A stretch of 17,997 bases of DNA, from NCBI GenBank assembly GCA_964390365.1, contig CAYMHW010000046.1, positions 1 to 17,997 of the forward strand, read 5' to 3'. The notes below the pieces were generated by a model. That model searched no databases. It saw only the letters and a program-made list of their open reading frames with translations, and was not told the origin of the DNA. Positions 9,115 through 16,062 of this stretch are shown here, piece after piece. Position numbers and translations under genes: made by a program. Numbering within the stretch: position 1 is the stretch's first letter; each line of letters begins with the position of its first letter. This DNA comes from JALQTD01 sp964390365 (lineage in GTDB: Bacteria; Bacteroidota; Bacteroidia; Flavobacteriales_D; Sanyastnellaceae).

Positions 9115-9576
9115 ATGACGTGGACGAAATGCATGCTTTTGGTGGGTGCGTTGCTGGCGTTGGGGCGGGGAATGGCCCAGGATGAACCCGTGGTGCTCGC
9201 GGAAGTGGAGGAGGAACTCGTGTTCGGGCCGTTGGTCGCGCCGGAGGAGGTGTCGGAGCGGGATGGATTGGCTTACCAAACCACGCCTTTCGATTGGGGC
9301 GTTGCGCCCTTGGGACCCATGGATGCCGATGCGTGCGCCTACGCGTGCACCCAGCTGAGCGGGAAGCTGATTTGGCCGTTTGAGATGCAGGTCGCCGCGC
9401 GTCCCGTGCAACGCCACCTGATCCGGATGGGGTATCGGCCGGATGCGGTTTGGGTCGACACGGGGAAAGGACCGGAAGCCCGTCCCCTGCCCTACGACGA
9501 AAACGCGAAGGCCATCCGCGTCAAGCGGACCGCCTTCCAACCAATGTGCCTCTGCTCGGGCGCGATCATCAATTGA
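9115..9576 (+). CDS. Small secreted protein with four mature cysteines, unknown function
   Basis: I do not recognise this 153-residue protein. Residues 1-21 form a signal peptide (short basic start, hydrophobic core, then GMAQ, with likely cleavage around residues 21-22), so it should be exported to the periplasm or beyond. The mature chain begins acidic. It has cysteines at 74 and 78 (CAYAC) and at 145 and 147 (CLC), which could form two disulfides or a metal site. The ATG at 9115 is preferred over an in-frame TTG at 9097 because it gives a proper signal peptide and clears the dyad. The gene ends at 9576, overlapping the convergent channel gene by eight bases, and no terminator is visible between them. 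It has no clear functional partner. It may be lineage-specific. Confidence 0.7.
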   Translation: MTWTKCMLLVGALLALGRGMAQDEPVVLAEVEEELVFGPLVAPEEVSERDGLAYQTTPFDWGVAPLGPMDADACAYACTQLSGKLIWPFEMQVAARPVQRHLIRMGYRPDAVWVDTGKGPEARPLPYDENAKAIRVKRTAFQPMCLCSGAIIN

Positions 9577-10900
9577 CGCGCTCCGGCCGCAACTCGCCGG
9601 CCAAACGCTGAACTTCAATCGACGCGGCATTCCACGCCGCCAACACTTGCAAGCGGCTGACTTCCGCACGGAGCAATGCCAATTGCAACTCCCGCACATC
9701 CAAGGACGTCAAGGCGCCGAAGGTGTACCGGTCGGACGCGAGGGCGACCAAGGCTTCCGCATTCTCGACGGAACGATTCGCCAAGGCATGGAGTTGCGCT
9801 TGGGATTCGAACCGATCGACCGCATTGCGCAGCACGAGCAGCGTCGACTGGACTTGGTTCGCCGTGGCCGTGGCCGCGAGGTCGATTTGGATGCGCGCTT
9901 GGTCGATGGCCCGCTTCGTTGCGCCCCCGTTGAACAGGTTGAAGTTGAGGGTCAGCGCCGCGGAACTGTTCTTAACGCGGCTCTCGGCTGTGAGGTCGCC
10001 AATGGTCAGGGCGTTCGATTGGTCGCCGTAATTGGCGGTCAGGCTGAGGACCGGATAGAGCCGCGCTTGGGCTTGGTCGAGCTGGGTTTCCGCGAGGGCT
10101 TCACCGAGCAGGGCGTTGCGAATGCTGGTTTCGGATTGCGTGATTTGGCCTTCGAGTTGGGCCAAATCCGGCAACGCCCCAGGCTCCTCCAACGCCGACT
10201 TGAACACCCAGTCCACCTGCTCCTCCTCGCCCATCAGCATGTTCAAATTCCGAACCGCCGCGCGGCGAGCCACCTCCTGCTGGATCCAAGCGGAACTGTC
10301 CGCGAGCAAGGCGTTCTCGAATTGCAGCCGGTCGAAGGATCCCGCAGCCCCCACCGCTTCCCGGCTTTCGAGCCAGTCGATGCGGTCTTGGGTGAAGCGC
10401 ATCGAACGCGCAAGGACTTCGAGCAACGCGTCCTGTACCAAGACGGCGTCGTAGGCCTGGAGCACGGCTTGGGTCGTCTGCTCAACGAGCAGTTCCACTT
10501 CACCGCCCGCTTGGGCTTCCAACAGGTCGAGGGCGCGCTTGTTCGCGAACATGCCCAAGCCGTCGAAGAGCGTCCAACTCGCTTGGCCGCCCACGTTGAA
10601 TCCAGAGGACTCAATGCGCTCCTGGACGAAGGACGTGGGGTTCTCGCGCTGGTCGGACACGTTTGAAGAAGGCGTAGCCGTGAGGGTCACGCGGGGCAAG
10701 GCCCCTGCCGCGCCCCAGTCGTTTCCGGCGGCGGCGAGGTCTGCGCGCAACTGGACGAGCTTCAGCCCGTAGTTGTGTTCGAGGGCCCGAGCCACTGCGG
10801 CCTCCCGCGTCAAGGCCTCCTGCGCAACGAGGGACGTAACGGACGCCAAAGCAACGACGAGGAACGCCGTGGGAAGGAGAAATCGCTTCATCGTATTCAT
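9569..10900 (-). CDS. TolC-like outer-membrane efflux protein
   Basis: This is the outer-membrane channel of a tripartite efflux system, expected to form a trimer spanning the outer membrane and periplasm. The 443-residue protein has a signal peptide at about 1-27 ending in LVAQ. It is followed by two related alpha-helical repeats typical of the family: the first holds helix segments such as LTREAAVARALEHNYGL, and the second begins near NLFNGGATKRAID. Many Ala, Leu, Gln and Glu residues fit long coiled helices. The ATG at 10900 shares one base with the pump stop (TGATG), which fixes the start and indicates coupled translation; a second ATG three codons in is also possible. Its stop lies inside the convergent secreted-protein gene. 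It should work with the pump and adaptor encoded upstream. Confidence 0.93.
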   Translation of the reverse strand: MNTMKRFLLPTAFLVVALASVTSLVAQEALTREAAVARALEHNYGLKLVQLRADLAAAGNDWGAAGALPRVTLTATPSSNVSDQRENPTSFVQERIESSGFNVGGQASWTLFDGLGMFANKRALDLLEAQAGGEVELLVEQTTQAVLQAYDAVLVQDALLEVLARSMRFTQDRIDWLESREAVGAAGSFDRLQFENALLADSSAWIQQEVARRAAVRNLNMLMGEEEQVDWVFKSALEEPGALPDLAQLEGQITQSETSIRNALLGEALAETQLDQAQARLYPVLSLTANYGDQSNALTIGDLTAESRVKNSSAALTLNFNLFNGGATKRAIDQARIQIDLAATATANQVQSTLLVLRNAVDRFESQAQLHALANRSVENAEALVALASDRYTFGALTSLDVRELQLALLRAEVSRLQVLAAWNAASIEVQRLAGELRPERVN

Positions 10901-13900
10901 CAGTGGTGGGTCATGTCGTCCAAATCCACCAGCTCCCTGCGAGCCGGCTCTGCTTCTGTTGCGGTCAGCCAGTCCCCCCGTTTGACCCACACCCAAGACC
11001 GGTGCAACGGATTGATCCACTGCAAGAAAACGGGCAACAAGATCAGGATGATGACCGTGACAAACAGCAACCCAAACGCCACCGAAATGGCCATCGGAAT
11101 GAGGAACTGCGCTTGGAAGCTCTTGTTCAGCATGAGCGGCGCCAGGCCCGCCACCGTCGTCACCGACGTCAGCAAAATCGGCCGGAAGCGCGACATCCCC
11201 GCCTCCCAAATCGCCTCACGCACGTCCATCCCCTGCTTCAAGTACCCGTTGTACGCCGCCACGAACACCAGCGCGTCGTTCACCAAGATGCCCACGAGCG
11301 CCAGCATCCCGAGGATGGAGAACAGGCTGATCTGTGCGTCCATGAACCAGTGACCGAGGCTCACGCCGATGAGGCCGAATGGAATGAGGCCGAAGACCGC
11401 GAGCCCTTGCAACGGCGACCGGAACGTCAGGATGATGATGAACAGCATCAGCGCGAAGACCAGCGGCATCACCGCTTGGATGGAGCGCTGGGATTTCGCC
11501 TGCTCGCGGTTTTGGCCTTCAAAACTGGCGGTGACGCTCGGATAGTGGGCCAAAATATCAGGCACCACCCGCGTCCGAATGTCGGCGTTCGCATCCGTAG
11601 CCGACACCCACGGCCCGGCCAAATCCGCGCCCACCTGCACCTCGCGCTGGCCGTACAAGCGGTTGATGGCGCTGACCCCCCGGCCGATGCGCAGTTCCGC
11701 CACCTCCGTCAGCGGCACCAACGCCCCCGTCACGGTGCGCACCCGGAAATTCTCGAGCGCCCCGACGGACGCCCGGTCCCGTTCGTCGATGCGCACCCAC
11801 ACCCGCACCTCGTCGCGGCCGCGCTGCAACCGCTGCACCTCCGAGCCGAAGTAGCCCTGCCGGATTTGGGACATCACCTCAAGTTCCGTGAGCCCCAGCT
11901 GGTAAGCCCGCGGCTTCAACTCCACTTCCACTTCCTGCGCCCCCTCTTGGTTGTTGTCGGTCACGTCCTTCAAATCCTCGCGGTTCAACATCGCCTCCTT
12001 CAGCTCCTTCGTCGCCGCCTCAAGCGCCTTCAAATCGTTCCCGAGGAGGGACACGGAAACCGGCCGCCCAAAGGGACTGAACGCCGCAAAGCTCAGGTTT
12101 TCCGCACCGTACACCGGTCCCACGCGCTCCCGGATCATCGCGCTGATGTCGGTCGACTGCATGCCCCGCCGCTCGCCGTCGAGCAACTGCACGTTGATGA
12201 GGCCGTTGGATGTGGACGGGCCGAGTCGCTTGTCGACGGCTTGGATCATTTGGAGCCCATCCTCCCGCTGAGCGCTCAGTTCCTCGTTCACCTCCCACAC
12301 CACCGCTTCAATGCGGTCGAGTTGGGCCTTCGTCACGCCTTCTCGCGTGCCCGATTGCATCGCCAAGTTGATGGTCAAGTTGTCCCCTTCGATGAACGGG
12401 AAAAAGGTCGTCTTCACAAAACCGCCCCCGATGAGCCCGGGCACCGACACGAGGAACACGAATCCGATGATGGCGAACATGATCCACGGCATCCGCAGCG
12501 AGAACCTCAAAGCGGGTGCGTACACGCGATCCCGCAATCCTTCCATGAAAGCCCGCATGGCGCGCTCCAAGGCGTTGGGCTTGAAATCCGCGCGCAACGC
12601 ACGCGAGTGGCCGATGTGCGCCGGCAAAATCAACGCCCCTTCGACCAGCGAAAACACGAGCGTCAGGATGATGACCTTCGCCATGTCCGTGAAGAAATCC
12701 CCCAGCCGCCCTTCGATGAAGAAAAACGCCGAGAAGGCCACGACCGTCGTCAAAATCGCCGAGAAGACCGCCGGCAACACCTCCAACGTCCCATCGATGG
12801 TGGCCCGCATTCGCGACGCCCCCCGTTCGTAATGTTGGTAGATGTTCTCCGCGATCACGATCCCATCGTCCACCAGGATGCCGATGACCAAAATCATCCC
12901 GAACAGCGAAATCACGTTGATCGTGATGCCCACATAATCGGCCACCAAGAACATGCCCATGAACGACACCGGAATCGCCAGCGCCACCCAAAACGCAATC
13001 CGCACGTTCAAGAACAACGCAAGGAACAGCACCACGAGCAGGAAGCCCACGACGCCGTTGCTGACGAGCAAGTCAATCCGCTGGTTCAACACAACGGACG
13101 AGTCGCGGATGACTTCGATGCGCGTGTCGCCTCCGCGGGCGTTGTACGCGTCGATGTAATTGCGGATGTACTCGGTGATGACCAAAATCGATTCCGAGTT
13201 CAAGTTGTTCACGGTGACCACCGCCGCCGGCGCCCCGTTGAACCAATTCCGGGACGGGTCGTTGTCCGCCCACCGGTCCACGACCTCCGCCACGTCCGCG
13301 AGCCGAACCACCCGGCCTTCTCGGTCCGCCCGCACCACGATGTCCTTCAGTTCCTGTGCGGTGTATTCGCGGTACCGCCCGCGAATGATGAGCTCCTCGC
13401 TCGCCGTCTTCAACCGCCCGCCCGTGGCCTCGATGTTCGCCGCGCGCACCGCCGCCGTCACCTGCGGAATCGTGAGGCCCAGTTCCATCAGCGCGTCCTC
13501 CCGCAACCGGATCTCAATCTCCTCCTCCGGGAACCCGCTCAACGCGATCTGCGAAATGCCGTCCACCGCGCGCAGCTCCTGTTCAATCAGCCGCGCCTCG
13601 CGCTTCAGCACCCGCAGGTCGTCCACGCCCGTGATGGCGAAGGTGAAGGCCACGCCCACCGCGTCCTGCTTGAAGACGATGGGCGGCTCCATGCCCACGG
13701 GGAAGCTCGCAATGCGGTCCACCGCGTTCTTCACGTCCTGGAGGATTTCGTCGGTTTCGCGGGCGTCCAGCACCTCGATGGTGATGTTGCCGGCGTTCTC
13801 GTTGCACACGGATTTGACCTGGTCCAACCCCGCAATCCCCTGCAAGTTCTCCTCGATTTTTGCCACGATGCCTTCCTCGATCTCCTCCGGCGAAGCGCCC

Positions 13901-14058
13901 GGATACACCACTTGCACTTGGATGGTTTTCGACGCGACCTCGGGGAAGAAATTCGAACGCAGGTTCGTCAAGCCGACGTAGCCCCCGATGAGGATGGCAA
14001 TCATCAGCATGTCGCCGGTCAAGTTGTACTTGACGAAGTAGCGGATCAAGCCCTGCAT
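10900..14058 (-). CDS. RND efflux pump, inner-membrane permease subunit
   Basis: This proton-driven AcrB-like pump has 1052 residues, the usual length. Twelve membrane segments can be traced: one at the N terminus, five after the first periplasmic domain, one at the middle, and five after the second periplasmic domain. The TM4 proton-relay pair Asp397-Asp398 is intact in GILVDDGIVIAEN. In TM10, where AcrB has a lysine, the sequence GILVNDALV has Asn927-Asp928, as in some other RND subfamilies. Porter-domain landmarks include VVYPGASPEEIEE near the N terminus. The ATG at 14058 shares a base with the adaptor stop (TGATG) and is preferred over the GTG one codon earlier. The substrate (drug, bile-like compound, lipid or other) cannot be inferred; heavy-metal specificity is not indicated by any obvious motif. 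Confidence 0.95.
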   Translation of the reverse strand: MQGLIRYFVKYNLTGDMLMIAILIGGYVGLTNLRSNFFPEVASKTIQVQVVYPGASPEEIEEGIVAKIEENLQGIAGLDQVKSVCNENAGNITIEVLDARETDEILQDVKNAVDRIASFPVGMEPPIVFKQDAVGVAFTFAITGVDDLRVLKREARLIEQELRAVDGISQIALSGFPEEEIEIRLREDALMELGLTIPQVTAAVRAANIEATGGRLKTASEELIIRGRYREYTAQELKDIVVRADREGRVVRLADVAEVVDRWADNDPSRNWFNGAPAAVVTVNNLNSESILVITEYIRNYIDAYNARGGDTRIEVIRDSSVVLNQRIDLLVSNGVVGFLLVVLFLALFLNVRIAFWVALAIPVSFMGMFLVADYVGITINVISLFGMILVIGILVDDGIVIAENIYQHYERGASRMRATIDGTLEVLPAVFSAILTTVVAFSAFFFIEGRLGDFFTDMAKVIILTLVFSLVEGALILPAHIGHSRALRADFKPNALERAMRAFMEGLRDRVYAPALRFSLRMPWIMFAIIGFVFLVSVPGLIGGGFVKTTFFPFIEGDNLTINLAMQSGTREGVTKAQLDRIEAVVWEVNEELSAQREDGLQMIQAVDKRLGPSTSNGLINVQLLDGERRGMQSTDISAMIRERVGPVYGAENLSFAAFSPFGRPVSVSLLGNDLKALEAATKELKEAMLNREDLKDVTDNNQEGAQEVEVELKPRAYQLGLTELEVMSQIRQGYFGSEVQRLQRGRDEVRVWVRIDERDRASVGALENFRVRTVTGALVPLTEVAELRIGRGVSAINRLYGQREVQVGADLAGPWVSATDANADIRTRVVPDILAHYPSVTASFEGQNREQAKSQRSIQAVMPLVFALMLFIIILTFRSPLQGLAVFGLIPFGLIGVSLGHWFMDAQISLFSILGMLALVGILVNDALVFVAAYNGYLKQGMDVREAIWEAGMSRFRPILLTSVTTVAGLAPLMLNKSFQAQFLIPMAISVAFGLLFVTVIILILLPVFLQWINPLHRSWVWVKRGDWLTATEAEPARRELVDLDDMTHH

Positions 14059-15194
14059 CACTCGGCGATTTTCACGGCCATGCCCGGATAGGCGCCGTTG
14101 ACCGGTTCTGCGAGCAGCATCGTGCCCGCTTCAAGGCCCGTGATGATGGCCGTATCAACGGCTCGGAAGGCCACCTGCACCGGACGTTTCACTAGCTCCG
14201 CTTCCTCGATGGTGAAGACCGTACCATCGGGCTGGACCAAATCCAACCGCACCGACATCGCCTCCGGCACCGCGCCACTGCGAATCGTTCCGCTCAGATA
14301 CCGGCCGTCGCGCAACGTGGCGCGGCTTCCGTTCACGGGCGTTACCGCGCAGAACACGCTGGCGCTTTGGGTCGAGGGATCGACGTTGTTCGCGATGCGA
14401 AGCACCTCGCCAGCGGCCACCACTTCCCCCGATTCCTCCACGAACTCCACGCGGTCGGCAGAACGGATGCGGTCGAGGTAGCGGGCGTGAACGGCGGACT
14501 TGACCTCATAAGCGTCCTCCCCCACGAAGGTGCCAACCGGCTGACCCGCCCTCACCAGCGCGCCCGGCTGCACCGTGGCCGAAGTCACCGTGCCGTTGAA
14601 TGGAGCGCGGACCGTGTACTTGTCGAGTCGCTCCTCCGCAGCTCGGATGCTGTGGAAAGCGCTCAAGATGCCGCGATTGGCGAGGAAAAGTCGTTCGCGG
14701 TCGCTGGTGAATTCCGGGAGCGGAGCGAGCACCTCATCGACGCGGAAGTTCGTGACGTACTGTTGCCAATTGGGCCACGCGTCGCCATAGTCGAGGCGCA
14801 AATCCGCGAGGCTCGTGCTGAGCAATTGCAGCAGTTGGCTTCGCTGGGAAACGAGGGCGGCTCGGGGTTCGCTGTCATCGAGGCGGAGCATCGCGTCGCC
14901 TTGGCGGTAGCGGGTTCCTTCTCGGAATTCTTTGCCTCCAAGGGCGAGGACGCCGTTCACCTCGGCGAACACGTCCATGCGGTGCAGGGCGTCCACGCGG
15001 CCCTCCACCGGCGTCACCGGCACCACGTCGCCTGGCGTGAACGCCATCGCCTTCACGGGACGCGGCTGCACCGGCCGGGTGGAAATCGGGGACTCGGGCT
15101 TCATGCCGATCAACGTGCGGGCCACCACCAGGCCGGAGGCAAGGATGGCCACTCCTGCCACGAAGCGCAGGATGCTTTTTAGAACTGGGGACAT
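14058..15194 (-). CDS. RND periplasmic adaptor subunit (membrane fusion protein)
   Basis: This 378-residue adaptor links the RND pump to the TolC-like channel. Residues about 5-27 are a single hydrophobic anchor with no lipobox, so it is held in the inner membrane by a helix. The first half of the lipoyl-like sandwich is at about 65-108 (EVNGVL, then YRQGDAMLRLD). A helical hairpin at about 109-195 is broken by a Trp-rich loop (DAWPNWQQYV, 138-147). The second half follows (VRAPFNGTVTS with PGALVRAGQPVG, 195-221), and beta-barrel and membrane-proximal parts run to the end. An upstream extension of the frame exists, but the ATG at 15194 gives the membrane anchor and sits just after a promoter-like sequence. 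It is the first gene of the adaptor-pump-channel operon. Confidence 0.92.
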   Translation of the reverse strand: MSPVLKSILRFVAGVAILASGLVVARTLIGMKPESPISTRPVQPRPVKAMAFTPGDVVPVTPVEGRVDALHRMDVFAEVNGVLALGGKEFREGTRYRQGDAMLRLDDSEPRAALVSQRSQLLQLLSTSLADLRLDYGDAWPNWQQYVTNFRVDEVLAPLPEFTSDRERLFLANRGILSAFHSIRAAEERLDKYTVRAPFNGTVTSATVQPGALVRAGQPVGTFVGEDAYEVKSAVHARYLDRIRSADRVEFVEESGEVVAAGEVLRIANNVDPSTQSASVFCAVTPVNGSRATLRDGRYLSGTIRSGAVPEAMSVRLDLVQPDGTVFTIEEAELVKRPVQVAFRAVDTAIITGLEAGTMLLAEPVNGAYPGMAVKIAE

Positions 15195-15199
15195 GCGGA

Positions 15200-15229
15200 C
15201 AAAGTTCGTGACATTTTCATGACAACCAA
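15200..15229 (-). promoter_or_regulatory. Possible promoter of the efflux operon
   Basis: On the minus strand, TTG at 15229-15227 is followed by 19 bases and GAACTTTG at 15207-15200, one mismatch from TAnnTTTG. The box ends five bases before the adaptor ATG. It lies almost entirely in the 46-base gap after the DUF4249 gene, so the efflux genes may be controlled separately from the receptor pair. Confidence 0.5.
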
Positions 15230-15240
15230 GGTGAGCGCAC

Positions 15241-16062
15241 TCACTCCGGTAAAATGGCCTGGGACGTGGCCAACCGGCCGACGAAGAAGTGCCCCAACGC
15301 GTCACCGGACCAGTGATTCGGCGGATTGCCCGGAACGCCGGTCGGACCGAAAGCCCCCGCGATGCTGCTCAGGGCGAGCCAATAATCGTAGGTATCGTCG
15401 GACACCGTCCACGCCCACACCTGAACGACCTCTTGCGGATTGAACAGCCGTTGGCTCCAACCCAGTGGAATTTCCGTCATCTCCCCCGGTGTGGTCTTCA
15501 ACCCTTGGAGGACGTCGCTTTGCAACTCGCCATCGACGAGGAACTCCACGAAGACGTTGCGCGATTCCGCGGTCGGCGGGAAGTACAAGTAAATCTCAAA
15601 CTGCGGACCTTCGAGGCTGTCGGACGGGGGGCCAAACGGAAAGCCCTCGAACTCCCGCACCTGCAGCGAGTCGATGGGCAGCGAATCGGGAATGGCATTG
15701 AAGGCGGTATACTCCACCCCGGCGCGGACCACCCGCAGCCCGACCGTGTCGCCCGTTTGGAAGGTGCCGTCGACGTTGCCCAGGTACAGCGAGTCGGCGA
15801 GCGGACCGATGGCCGTCACCGCGCCGTCGGGGGCGATGAATTCGACCGCGGCCGAAGTCTCGAGGGACGGGGCCGAGGGGCTGTAGAAGTCCACGGACTC
15901 GGAGACGGTTCCGATGACTTGACCGGCAGAAGCGTTGTAGCGGAAGGAGAAGACGGGCAGGGTTTGGTTTTCATCCAACTCCAACTCGATGACCTGCTCG
16001 CAACCGGCGAACGCGAACGCCACGAGCACAACCGCGGCGAGGTGCTTAAAATTTGAAATCAT
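15241..16062 (-). CDS. DUF4249 family lipoprotein
   Basis: This 273-residue lipoprotein belongs to a family that in Bacteroidota is usually encoded next to a TonB-dependent receptor; its biochemical role is not established. Residues 1-20 are a lipoprotein signal and Cys21 (FAGC) is the likely lipidation site. The mature start CEQVIELEL resembles the usual N terminus of the family. The C-terminal part contains NPPNHWSGDALGHFFV, matching the family's conserved region near the end. The ATG at 16062 lies inside the receptor gene, a 17-base overlap, and is chosen because it gives the lipobox; a longer upstream frame has no signal. By analogy with SusC/SusD it may help the receptor to capture its ligand at the cell surface, but this is inference. 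Confidence 0.85.
   Translation of the reverse strand: MISNFKHLAAVVLVAFAFAGCEQVIELELDENQTLPVFSFRYNASAGQVIGTVSESVDFYSPSAPSLETSAAVEFIAPDGAVTAIGPLADSLYLGNVDGTFQTGDTVGLRVVRAGVEYTAFNAIPDSLPIDSLQVREFEGFPFGPPSDSLEGPQFEIYLYFPPTAESRNVFVEFLVDGELQSDVLQGLKTTPGEMTEIPLGWSQRLFNPQEVVQVWAWTVSDDTYDYWLALSSIAGAFGPTGVPGNPPNHWSGDALGHFFVGRLATSQAILPE

Noticed and set aside
10903..14091. A plus-strand open frame of 1062 codons, slightly longer than the gene opposite
   Set aside because: It mirrors the RND pump. Its product is dominated by His, Arg, Asp and Gln with no membrane segments or motifs, while the minus strand encodes a complete twelve-helix pump.
15195..15305. N-terminal extension of the adaptor to an earlier start
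   Set aside because: It would overlap the DUF4249 coding region and add 37 residues with no signal or anchor. It would also bury the promoter-like sequence. ATG 15194 puts the membrane anchor at the N terminus.
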